From assembly GCA_938075575.1 (NCBI GenBank), contig CALJHI010000002.1:1-8995 (forward strand): DNA of 8,995 bases, written 5' to 3'. Both the position numbers and the translations under genes were made by a program. The notes below the pieces were generated by a model, which made no database searches, was not told the DNA's origin, and saw nothing but the letters and a program-made list of their open reading frames with translations. This DNA comes from an uncultured SAR86 cluster bacterium (GTDB lineage Bacteria; Pseudomonadota; Gammaproteobacteria; Magnimaribacterales; D2472). This document shows positions 1 to 6,561 of the stretch, one piece after another. The stretch's first letter is position 1, and every line of letters begins with the position of its first letter.

Positions 1-387
1 TATCATGGCACACAGCAGATTAATCAAGGCCAGTTAGATAGATGGCATATTTTAACTTCGCTTAACTATCTTGATTCTAAGCAGGAGCTTGATGTTGTTT
101 TATCAAAAGTAAAGAACCTGAAATCTAAAAAAAATAGAGAGCTAATAAAAGACATGATTAAGATGGCTAACTTAACTAGATCGGGTTTTATAAATGGCGA
201 TATTTCAACAATAATGTCTCCTAGAACTGTCATATCTTGGGTAGAAAATTATTATATTTTTAAAGATGTTGGTACTTCATTTCGATTAAGTTTTTTTAAC
301 AAATGTGATGATACTGAAAAATCAATAATTGGAGAGTATTTTCAAAGATGCTTCGGAGAAGATATTCAGATTAATAATCCCGAATAA
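1..387 (+). CDS. cobS: CobS-type AAA+ ATPase subunit of cobaltochelatase, C-terminal part
   Basis: The reading frame is open from the first base, so only the last 128 codons are in the window. The first residues, YHGTQQINQGQLDRWHI, match the region of CobS that follows the AAA+ core (the 'GTQQINQ.Q.DRW' segment), and the phrase LNYL follows as in CobS proteins. The rest (TRSGFINGDISTIMSPRTVISW) fits the sensor-2/lid helices, where the conserved SPRT arginine contacts nucleotide. The Walker A and B motifs must lie upstream of the window. CobS forms a hexameric ATPase ring that binds CobT and, with CobN, drives ATP-dependent cobalt insertion into the corrin ring in the cytoplasm. The gene ends 8 bases before cobT, which supports the identification and indicates one operon. 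Related MoxR-like AAA+/VWA pairs are the alternative, but the CobS-specific segment makes that less likely. Confidence 0.88.
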   Translation, partial: YHGTQQINQGQLDRWHILTSLNYLDSKQELDVVLSKVKNLKSKKNRELIKDMIKMANLTRSGFINGDISTIMSPRTVISWVENYYIFKDVGTSFRLSFFNKCDDTEKSIIGEYFQRCFGEDIQINNPE

Positions 388-395
388 GTATATTA

Positions 396-2171
396 ATGAA
401 ATGGGCCAAAAGAAGAGATACTCTGCATGAGGCTGGGGTCTCATCCTTAAAAGCAATATCTCAAAAAAAAGATCTAATATCAAAAATTGGCTCTCCAGAT
501 AGACCTCCCAGGAATAATACTACTCAAATCTCACCAGTGCCAAGATCTTCCAAAAAACTTAATATTTGGAGGGCTGAATCAGACTTTCAAGCTTTTTGGT
601 TAAAATTCCATGCGACTCAAGATCATTTAAATATAGATGCGTCAGCAAAAGCTATAGTTAATGAGTTGGAGATATCCAGAGTTGAGATCCTTGGCGGCAA
701 GGAATATAAGGGCGCAAAAAAAAATATCGCTGAATACTATAAGGAGTTTTCTGAAGACATTTATGATGTTGATGAAAATACACCTCTCATCTTCAACCTT
801 TGGTTGAAAGATATTTTTAATGAGCAATTAACTTCTAAGTCAAAAGATCTGATTCGGGACTTAAAGAAGAAATATGAATCTGAAAATTTTGACTCTCTAA
901 AGGATGAGTTTATAAATTCTTTAGAGAATCAAAGATCTTTTACTGGTACTAGCCTAAAGCTGCTTGAACTCCTAGGTATTAATCAAGCAAGCCCATCAAA
1001 AGATGATCATGATGAATCAGAAAAATCAGAGAATAAATCTGAGGAAGAAGACTTAGAAAATAATGAAGAAGTTTCTGATAGCGATGATAGCAATATAGAT
1101 TCAAGTGAAGTAGTGGATATTGAGATGGACATGGAAGAGCTTAATCAAGAAGAAATTATCTCTTCCTCTGAAGGCTCTATAGATGAAGAAATAGAAATGG
1201 GTGAATTTAATAATATTGATTATGCAAATAGCATTCCAGCGCCTTATAAAATCTATTCGAGTAAGTTTGATGAAATCATTGAAGCAAAAGAATTAATATC
1301 ACCAGAAGAAGCTATTAGGTTAAGGTCTCAATTAGATAATTTAATAAAGCCACATCTAACAACCATTGGAAAATTAGCAAATAGATTGCAAAGACTTCTT
1401 CTATCTCAACAAAAAACAAACTGGGATTTTGATCTTGAGGAAGGTACTTTAGATACCTCTAGATTGCATAGAGTGATTGCTGAGCCAGGATATCCTCTAA
1501 GTTATAAACAAGAATCTGAAAATAATTTTAAAGATACAGTTATAACGCTCCTGATTGATAATTCTGGTTCAATGCGGGGCAGATCAATTAGTTTGGCGGC
1601 AATATGTGGCGACATTATTAGCAGTACTTTCGAAAGATGTTCAGTAAAAACTGAAGTTTTAGGGTTTACAACAAAAAACTGGAAAGGAGGTGATGTAAAG
1701 CAGGAATGGTTGAAAGCTGGTAGTCCATCAAATCCTGGAAGGCTTAATGATCTTAGGCATATTATCTACAAAAGTGCTGATAGCAGCTGGAGAAGATCAA
1801 GAAAATATTTCGGTGCAATGTTAAGAGAAGGTTTGTTAAAAGAAAATATAGATGGTGAAGCATTGCTTTGGTCATACAGTAGGCTTAACAAAAGACAGGA
1901 AGAAAGAAAAATTATTATTGTTATATCTGATGGAGCGCCTGTGGATGATAGTACGTTGTCTGCAAATACAGAAAATTATTTAGATTCTCACTTAAAAGAG
2001 AGTATAAATTTTATTGAGTCATCAAAAAATATCGAACTACAGGCAATCGGAATCGGACATGATGTAAATAAGTATTATAAAAATGCAATTACAATCCATA
2101 GAGCAGAAGAATTAGGTGAGGTTTTGTTAGAAAAATTGACAAAACTTTTCAAGATTGACCAAATAGTATAA
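396..2171 (+). CDS. cobT: CobT-type VWA subunit of cobaltochelatase
   Basis: This 591-residue protein has the CobT layout. The N-terminal region (about 1-200) includes a charged helical part. Residues about 203-270 are an acidic, Ser/Glu/Asp-rich linker. From about 285 comes the CobT middle domain (ISPEEAIRLRSQLD, then KLANRLQRLLL), and from about 380 a C-terminal von Willebrand factor A domain. The metal-ion-dependent adhesion site is visible: DNSGS at 388-392, the FTT loop near 424-426, and SDGAP at 511-515 with D512. Known CobT proteins are slightly over 600 residues, so this one is full length. CobT stacks on the CobS ring and couples ATP hydrolysis to the CobN catalytic subunit. The ATG at 396 is 8 bases after cobS with no clear Shine-Dalgarno sequence, so translation is probably coupled. 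No cobN is in the window; the pair may serve B12 synthesis or, as orphan pairs in some proteobacteria suggest, another chelation or remodelling task. Confidence 0.9.
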   Translation: MKWAKRRDTLHEAGVSSLKAISQKKDLISKIGSPDRPPRNNTTQISPVPRSSKKLNIWRAESDFQAFWLKFHATQDHLNIDASAKAIVNELEISRVEILGGKEYKGAKKNIAEYYKEFSEDIYDVDENTPLIFNLWLKDIFNEQLTSKSKDLIRDLKKKYESENFDSLKDEFINSLENQRSFTGTSLKLLELLGINQASPSKDDHDESEKSENKSEEEDLENNEEVSDSDDSNIDSSEVVDIEMDMEELNQEEIISSSEGSIDEEIEMGEFNNIDYANSIPAPYKIYSSKFDEIIEAKELISPEEAIRLRSQLDNLIKPHLTTIGKLANRLQRLLLSQQKTNWDFDLEEGTLDTSRLHRVIAEPGYPLSYKQESENNFKDTVITLLIDNSGSMRGRSISLAAICGDIISSTFERCSVKTEVLGFTTKNWKGGDVKQEWLKAGSPSNPGRLNDLRHIIYKSADSSWRRSRKYFGAMLREGLLKENIDGEALLWSYSRLNKRQEERKIIIVISDGAPVDDSTLSANTENYLDSHLKESINFIESSKNIELQAIGIGHDVNKYYKNAITIHRAEELGEVLLEKLTKLFKIDQIV

Positions 2172-2181
2172 AATGCATAAT
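2155..2181 (+). promoter_or_regulatory. Possible sigma70 promoter for the diiron operon, overlapping the palindrome
   Basis: TTGACC at 2155-2160 resembles a -35 box and CATAAT at 2176-2181 resembles a -10 box (five of six consensus bases), but the spacing is 15 bases, shorter than ideal. Transcription would start near 2188, inside the inverted repeat at 2178-2200, so a bound repressor would block it. A perfect TTGACA at 2136-2141 has no -10 box at usual distance. In an AT-rich genome such matches are common by chance, so this is tentative. Confidence 0.28.
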
Positions 2182-2200
2182 GTTTACAGTGTAAACATTA
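2178..2200. promoter_or_regulatory. Perfect 23-base inverted repeat, likely operator
   Basis: The arms are TAATGTTTACA and TGTAAACATTA with a single central G; all 11 base pairs of symmetry are perfect, and symmetry breaks at 2177/2201. It ends 18 bases before the diiron gene start and overlaps a possible -10 box. Odd-centred palindromes of this length next to a metabolic operon are typical of dimeric repressors such as the TetR family. The order TTTACA..TGTAAA is the reverse of the TyrR box (TGTAAA-N6-TTTACA), so TyrR is not implied. No regulator gene is in the window. The same bases can be read as a terminator stem; see the overlapping entry. Confidence 0.55.
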
Positions 2201-2207
2201 ATTTTTT
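2178..2207 (+). terminator. Possible rho-independent terminator after cobT (alternative reading of the palindrome)
   Basis: In RNA the inverted repeat would fold into a 10-base-pair stem (2178-2187 with 2191-2200) closed by a three-base AGT loop, and six T residues at 2202-2207 follow after one base. That is the shape of an intrinsic terminator for cobST. Only two of the ten pairs are G-C, so the hairpin is weak, and symmetry also runs through the loop, which a terminator does not need. Both roles may be combined. Confidence 0.4.
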
Positions 2208-2218
2208 GAGAACTATAT

Positions 2219-3325
2219 ATGAAGATAAAAAAACAAGACGGCCCTCCGGAAGATTTACTATATTTTGATGATGAGCTTGATATAAAACCATCTCATGTCG
2301 AAGATGTTGTAGAAATATTTAACACTCCTCTTACAGGCTCATATAATTGGGATTACACTGTAGCGGATAACAGAATCAAAAAACTTTATGAGCTAGGTAA
2401 AGAGCTAAATTGGAACGGGTCAATAGACCTTCAGTGGGATTATAATCATCCCTCTGATCAAAAATTAATTGATCCTGACGAACAACTGCCGCACGAAACG
2501 CTTGAGGCTTACGAGGCGCTCAGCGAAGAAGACAAAATTAAATTTGATAGACACTCAACTGCTGAGCTGCTAAGCCAATTTCTTCATGGAGAGCAAGGCG
2601 CCCTTCTGGTAGCATCTCAACTTGCTAGTTGTGCTCCTACTTATAATGCGAAACTTTATGCTGCATCTCAAACATTTGATGAGGCTAGACATGTTGAAGT
2701 ATTCAATAAATATCTCCAAGATAAAATAGGGATTCATTATCCAGTAAATCCTTCACTCAAGCTTTTATTAGATAAAATCCTTACCGATGAGAGATGGGAT
2801 CTCAAATTTATAGGAATGCAGATAATTATAGAAGGTCTAGCTTTGGCGGCTTTCCAGATGCTAAAAAATATAACCAAAGACCCACTACTAAAACAACTTC
2901 TCCATTATGTAATTAGAGATGAGGCTAGACATGTAACTTTTGGAATCAATTATCTAGAAGATTTTGTGAAAACATTAAGTCCTGAAGAAATCCGCGATAG
3001 AGCAGAATTTGCATATGAGGCATGTGTTATCTCTAGAGATAGATTAATTAATACAAAAGCAGAGCAAAGATTTTTAAAAATGACTCCAGAAGAAGCTCGA
3101 GACTTTCAAGCGCAAACATCTTCATTTGAAATGTTTAGGAACTTCTTATTTTCTAGAGTAATTCCAAATCTATCAAGAATTGGTTTATTGACTGATGAAA
3201 TCAGGCCAAAATTTGAAGCATTAGGTCTACTTGAGTACGAGAATGCACCTGATGATTTTGAATGTGACTGGGCTGAATTAAACAAACCTCTAGAAAAATT
3301 TGATGAAATACCTGAAGCAATTTAG
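2219..3325 (+). CDS. Ferritin-like diiron protein (R2-like oxidase/oxygenase fold)
   Basis: This 368-residue protein has no signal peptide or membrane segment and is expected in the cytoplasm. Its helical core carries a complete carboxylate-bridged diiron ligand set: E125 (HGEQ), E155 and H158 (DEARH), E205 (IIIEG), E235 and H238 (DEARH). This is two E-x29-E-x2-H half-sites, as in ferritin-like oxidases and oxygenases such as ribonucleotide reductase R2 relatives. The half-sites are exactly 80 residues apart. The N-terminal 100 residues and the C-terminal 110, with a tryptophan- and acid-rich end, are outside the core. The family suggests O2 or peroxide activation at two iron (or Mn/Fe) ions; the substrate is not visible. 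It is first in a tightly packed operon with an exported beta-helix protein and diheme cytochrome, and a palindromic site lies just upstream. The ATG at 2219 is preceded by a weak GAGA element. A specific enzyme name would be a guess. Confidence 0.8.
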   Translation: MKIKKQDGPPEDLLYFDDELDIKPSHVEDVVEIFNTPLTGSYNWDYTVADNRIKKLYELGKELNWNGSIDLQWDYNHPSDQKLIDPDEQLPHETLEAYEALSEEDKIKFDRHSTAELLSQFLHGEQGALLVASQLASCAPTYNAKLYAASQTFDEARHVEVFNKYLQDKIGIHYPVNPSLKLLLDKILTDERWDLKFIGMQIIIEGLALAAFQMLKNITKDPLLKQLLHYVIRDEARHVTFGINYLEDFVKTLSPEEIRDRAEFAYEACVISRDRLINTKAEQRFLKMTPEEARDFQAQTSSFEMFRNFLFSRVIPNLSRIGLLTDEIRPKFEALGLLEYENAPDDFECDWAELNKPLEKFDEIPEAI

Positions 3326-4529
3326 TTTTTGCTTCTTTTTTCTTAATAGCAATCTCTTATTTGCTGATGTAATTGAGATATCTCCGAGTGCTGACCCTTA
3401 TTCAGAAATCCAGGAAGCTTTAATACTCGCATCCAGTGGAGATACAATTAAACTTTCAGATGGCTATTATGAATTAGAAGATTCTTTATCTATAGATGTT
3501 GATGGCATTTCCCTCATAGGCTCAAGCATAAATGGCACGATACTATCATTTATAAATCAACAAAGCGGTGCCCAGGGGCTGCTCGTTACATCTAACGATG
3601 TTACTTTAAAAGAATTTACTGTCCAAAATGCAAAAGGTGATGCCATCAAGGCTAAAGGTGTTGATAATATTAAATTTATAAAGGTTAAGACTGAATGGAC
3701 TGGTGGACCTAATTCTTTTAATGGCGCATATGGACTTTATCCAGTTGAATCAACAAATGTTCTTATTGATGGGTGTGTTGCAATTGGGGCTTCGGATGCT
3801 GGGATTTATGTCGGTCAGTCTAAAAATATTATAGTTAAGAATAGTACTGCTGAATTTAATGTTGCAGGTATTGAAATTGAAAATTCTTACTATGCGGACG
3901 TTTATAACAATACTGCAACCAATAATACTGGTGGAATTCTTGTTTTTGATCTGCCAAGCCTGCCTCAGCAAGGCGGCCATCATGTTAGAGTTTTTAATAA
4001 TAATGTTGTAAATAATAATACTGATAACTTTGCGCCTGAAGGAAATATTGTTGGAGAGGTTCCTAGAGGAACTGGTGTTCTTGTTCAAGCCAACTCTGAT
4101 GTTGAAATTTTTAATAATAATATCGGTGGCAATGAAACTATAAATATTGCAGTGGTCACATATTCATATGAAACAGATGATGAGCAATATAACCCCCACC
4201 CTTCTAGGATACAGATTCACAATAATAAATTTGGTATCTCCGGGCATAATCCTGACCTAGAAACTGGAGAGCTTGCAAAAATTTTATATGAATTATCCAA
4301 GGGAGATATGCCAGATATCTTTTGGGATGGAGTTGTTCCAATATCTAAGATTTTATCTTCTAAGGTTAAAAAAGAGACAATAATTTTAGGCAATAATGGA
4401 GATGCTACTTTTCTTAGCATCAGCCCAATAAAGTATATGCTTCCATTTTTGAACCCTGTTATTCGAGATTATGACTGGTTTGTTGGAGAAATTTCACCTC
4501 TTGAAAGAGTTGTGCTAAGTGAAAATTAA
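3303..4529 (+). CDS. Exported right-handed parallel beta-helix protein (TIGR03805-like)
   Basis: From the ATG at 3303 the protein has 408 residues. A signal peptide is clear: MKYLKQ, a Phe/Leu-rich core, and a likely signal peptidase I site after LFA (residue 21). Residues about 60-310 are short repeats in which beta strands alternate with Asn/Gly turns (ITLKEF-type strands, NNN turns at 232-234, 237-239 and 271-273, HNN at 306-308), the pattern of a right-handed parallel beta-helix with asparagine ladders, as in NosD, pectate-lyase-like and carbohydrate-binding folds. From memory, the family TIGR03805 is regularly encoded next to the HNE_0200/SO2930 diheme cytochrome family, and exactly that gene follows here. 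The start overlaps the diiron gene by 23 bases and the end overlaps the cytochrome gene by 11, so the three are probably translated together. A TTG codon directly before the ATG is a less likely start. The location is periplasmic or outer surface; ligand and activity are unknown. Confidence 0.83.
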   Translation: MKYLKQFSFCFFFLNSNLLFADVIEISPSADPYSEIQEALILASSGDTIKLSDGYYELEDSLSIDVDGISLIGSSINGTILSFINQQSGAQGLLVTSNDVTLKEFTVQNAKGDAIKAKGVDNIKFIKVKTEWTGGPNSFNGAYGLYPVESTNVLIDGCVAIGASDAGIYVGQSKNIIVKNSTAEFNVAGIEIENSYYADVYNNTATNNTGGILVFDLPSLPQQGGHHVRVFNNNVVNNNTDNFAPEGNIVGEVPRGTGVLVQANSDVEIFNNNIGGNETINIAVVTYSYETDDEQYNPHPSRIQIHNNKFGISGHNPDLETGELAKILYELSKGDMPDIFWDGVVPISKILSSKVKKETIILGNNGDATFLSISPIKYMLPFLNPVIRDYDWFVGEISPLERVVLSEN

Positions 4530-5562
4530 TAAAAAATTATTTTTTTGCTTTCTATGGCTTGTCTCTATTCCAATTCAAATTATTGCATCGGTAAATGACT
4601 CTGTTGTTTTAGCCAACAAAATGCCGAAAAAACTTTCTGATTTTGGCTTCTTCTCGAATATGCAGTTACAAGTCCCGCAAGAAGGCGTCCTTCCATATGA
4701 TCTTATAAACCCTTTGTTTACCGATTATGCAGATAAATTAAGATTCATATATATTCCTGAAGGTAAGAGTGCTAAATATCATGAAGATCTTGTTTTTGAT
4801 TTTCCAGATGGATCTGCTCTAATAAAAACATTTGCATATCTAAATAATACTAATGATTCAGAACTGGAAAAACAATTGCTTGAAACCCGCTTATTGATAA
4901 AGAAAGGTGGAGCTTGGAGGAATATTAGCTATGTATGGAATAAGGAGCAAAGCGAAGCATTTTTGAATATTGCGGGGAAAACTATCAACACTTCATTTGT
5001 AACTGAAAATGGGGATATTAGAAAAGTCCGTTACAGAGTTCCAAACATTAACCAATGCAATGAATGCCATCAATCCGGAAAAGAAATTAAACCTATAGGT
5101 CCAAAGGCTAGAAATCTAAACCAAGACTATAAATATGAAAATATTAGTATGAATCAACTTGATAGATGGTCAGATGAGGGCTGGATAGATTCTGAAATAA
5201 ACTACAAGGCAATGCCTGACTGGTCTAACACATCGACTGATCTTGATTTAAGAGCTAGAGCATATCTGGATATAAACTGTGGTCATTGCCATATACCTGG
5301 AGGCTCTGCAGACACCACAGGTCTATATCTCAACTTTACTGAAGATAGAAGTGAGCATATAGGGATATATAAAAAGCCAGTTGCAGCTGGAAGAGCAAGT
5401 AATAACTTTAAATTTTCAATTAAACCTGGTGCTCCAGAAGAGTCAATAATGCCTTTTAGAATGCAATCACGAGATCCAGGTATAATGATGCCGGAGTCTG
5501 GGAGATTTCTTAATCATGACGAGGGTGTGGCACTTATAAATAAGTGGATTAAAAGTATGTAA
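4519..5562 (+). CDS. Exported diheme cytochrome c, SO2930/HNE_0200 family
   Basis: The 347-residue protein begins with a signal peptide (KINKK, hydrophobic 7-22, likely cleavage after IIA at 23). Two c-type heme sites are visible: CNECH at 180-184 and CGHCH at 254-258. MMPESG near 323-328 follows the second site and could supply a distal Met ligand. The N-terminal 30-170 region (KLSDFGFF, then LPYDLINPLFTDYADKLRF) is the characteristic part of the SO2930/HNE_0200 family, whose members are found beside parallel beta-helix proteins. Expected role: electron transfer or a cytochrome-dependent redox step in the periplasm, needing the c-type cytochrome maturation system. The start is GTG at 4519: the next ATG is at residue 35 and would remove the signal peptide. 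A weak GAAAGAG lies at 4503-4509, and the gene overlaps the beta-helix gene by 11 bases, so translational coupling is likely. Confidence 0.87.
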   Translation: MKINKKLFFCFLWLVSIPIQIIASVNDSVVLANKMPKKLSDFGFFSNMQLQVPQEGVLPYDLINPLFTDYADKLRFIYIPEGKSAKYHEDLVFDFPDGSALIKTFAYLNNTNDSELEKQLLETRLLIKKGGAWRNISYVWNKEQSEAFLNIAGKTINTSFVTENGDIRKVRYRVPNINQCNECHQSGKEIKPIGPKARNLNQDYKYENISMNQLDRWSDEGWIDSEINYKAMPDWSNTSTDLDLRARAYLDINCGHCHIPGGSADTTGLYLNFTEDRSEHIGIYKKPVAAGRASNNFKFSIKPGAPEESIMPFRMQSRDPGIMMPESGRFLNHDEGVALINKWIKSM

Positions 5563-5581
5563 AGTCTTTTAATTTGTTATA

Positions 5582-5607
5582 TTGACCTTAAATAAGTTAT
5601 ATATATT
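5582..5607 (+). promoter_or_regulatory. Promoter-like element upstream of the Bax inhibitor-like gene
   Basis: The 66-base gap after the cytochrome gene holds TTGACC at 5582-5587 and a TATA-rich run with TATATT at 5602-5607. The 14-base spacing is shorter than optimal, so exact boxes are uncertain. This is the longest spacer in the window and no stem-loop terminator is visible in it, so some read-through from the cytochrome gene is possible. Confidence 0.3.
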
Positions 5608-5616
5608 CATTTAATT

Positions 5617-5622
5617 AGGAGA
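5617..5622 (+). promoter_or_regulatory. Strong ribosome binding site (AGGAGA)
   Basis: AGGAGA lies six bases before the ATG at 5629. It is the best Shine-Dalgarno match in the window, where most genes have weak or no such site, and it fixes the start of the Bax inhibitor-like gene. It suggests this gene opens a new translation unit and may be well expressed. Confidence 0.75.
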
Positions 5623-5628
5623 ATATTA

Positions 5629-6375
5629 ATGTCTAAACATTCAGCTCTAAATACATTTGGTAGATCTGGTAACCCAGCATTTACTAGAAACTTTACATCT
5701 AATGATTCTACACTGCCTATTAGTGAAAGGATGACGCTTGATGGCGCTGTCAATAAAACTTCTATTTTACTTGCTCTGTGTTTTTTAGGAGCTGGGGTTG
5801 GATGGAACATACCTGCATTAGCTATACCAGCTGGAATTATCGGCTTTATCTTGGCAATGGTTACAATATTTAGAAGTCCAGCGAAAGCTGGTTCAACAGC
5901 ACCATTATATTCTTTAAGTCAGGGTGTTATGTTGGGCGCAATAACAATGTTTGCAGAAGCTATGTATCCGGGCATTGCCATTCAAGCAATTGGTTTAACT
6001 TTTGGAATACTTGCATCACTATTGTTTTGCTATAAGAGTGGGATTATAAAACCCACAGAAAATTTTAGATTAATGATTTTTTCAGCAACTGCTGGGATAG
6101 CATTATTATATTTGATTAGTTTTATAATGAGCTTCTTTGGAAGCAGTATAGGATTTATTCATTCTAATGGGCTAATGGGCATAGGCTTCTCTGTCTTTGT
6201 GGTTGGGATAGCGGCTCTTAACCTAGTACTAGATTTTGATTTTATTGAAGAAGGTGCAGACAAGGGTATGCCTAAGTACATGGAATGGTATGGCGCATTC
6301 TCATTGATGGTAACGCTTATATGGTTATACATAGAAATTCTTCATCTCCTTATGAAGCTTAATAGCAGAAGATAG
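5629..6375 (+). CDS. Bax inhibitor-1/YccA-like seven-helix membrane protein (COG4760 type)
   Basis: The 248 residues comprise a hydrophilic N-terminus with the family's RSGNPAFTRN phrase (12-21) and seven hydrophobic segments at about 45-60, 62-81, 95-113, 116-135, 147-168, 180-201 and 221-241. The signature LDFDFIEEG (201-209) followed by PKYMEWYGAF (215-224) and a final helix ending in EILHLL is typical of the COG4760 branch of bacterial Bax inhibitor-1 relatives. The acidic cluster D202/D204/E206/E207 lies where related BI-1 proteins place pore-gating acidic residues that respond to pH and calcium. A role in membrane ion leak or stress protection is inferred from the family; the exact function of the bacterial COG4760 group is not established. 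Start and strong AGGAGA site agree. The next gene begins at the base after its stop codon. Confidence 0.87.
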   Translation: MSKHSALNTFGRSGNPAFTRNFTSNDSTLPISERMTLDGAVNKTSILLALCFLGAGVGWNIPALAIPAGIIGFILAMVTIFRSPAKAGSTAPLYSLSQGVMLGAITMFAEAMYPGIAIQAIGLTFGILASLLFCYKSGIIKPTENFRLMIFSATAGIALLYLISFIMSFFGSSIGFIHSNGLMGIGFSVFVVGIAALNLVLDFDFIEEGADKGMPKYMEWYGAFSLMVTLIWLYIEILHLLMKLNSRR

Positions 6376-6561
6376 ATGTCCTGGAACACTATTGTATTTG
6401 GTGGGATATTTATCCTTTCTTTGTTTATTTTTATAAACATTTCTAAGGTAAAAGCATCAAAAAACCAACTAGATCGACCAGATAGAATTAAGAGATTTAG
6501 AGAAACAAATACAGATACTAGTGAAGGTGATATTTATGAAAACGAAGATAGAAAAAAATAA
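6376..6561 (+). CDS. Small single-helix membrane protein, unknown function
   Basis: This 61-residue protein has one hydrophobic segment (about 5-22, IVFGGIFILSLFIFINIS) followed by a highly charged tail rich in Lys, Arg, Asp and Glu. By the positive-inside rule the tail should be cytoplasmic. The ATG follows the TAG of the Bax inhibitor-like gene with no gap, and its 3' end overlaps the next gene's start by 26 bases, so it sits between two real genes in a coupled arrangement. No homologue is recognised. The clean membrane-plus-charged-tail pattern and the junctions support a real gene; it could be an accessory subunit for either neighbour. Confidence 0.65.
   Translation: MSWNTIVFGGIFILSLFIFINISKVKASKNQLDRPDRIKRFRETNTDTSEGDIYENEDRKK
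6524..6530 (+). promoter_or_regulatory. Ribosome binding site deciding the DUF305-propeller start
   Basis: AAGGTGA lies five bases before the ATG at 6536, inside the end of the preceding small gene. It selects the ATG over the in-frame GTG at 6521, which overlaps this site and would add five residues in front of the signal peptide. Confidence 0.65.

Noticed and set aside
642..827. A 61-codon minus-strand open frame inside cobT
   Set aside because: It is antisense to conserved CobT sequence and has no supporting feature.
2178..2200. The palindrome as a TyrR or CRP site
   Set aside because: The half-sites are in the opposite order to a TyrR box and lack the TGTGA/TCACA arms of CRP.
3300..3302. 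TTG as start of the beta-helix gene
   Set aside because: An ATG follows immediately at 3303 and gives the same signal peptide; no reason to prefer the TTG.
3750..4088. A 112-codon open frame on the minus strand, rich in Asn and Ile
   Set aside because: It lies wholly opposite the beta-helix gene; its composition is the mirror of the AAT-rich asparagine codons and it shows no domain or ribosome binding site.
6521..6523. GTG as start of the DUF305-propeller gene
   Set aside because: The AAGGTGA ribosome binding site overlaps it and is correctly spaced for the ATG at 6536, which also gives a more typical basic signal peptide start.
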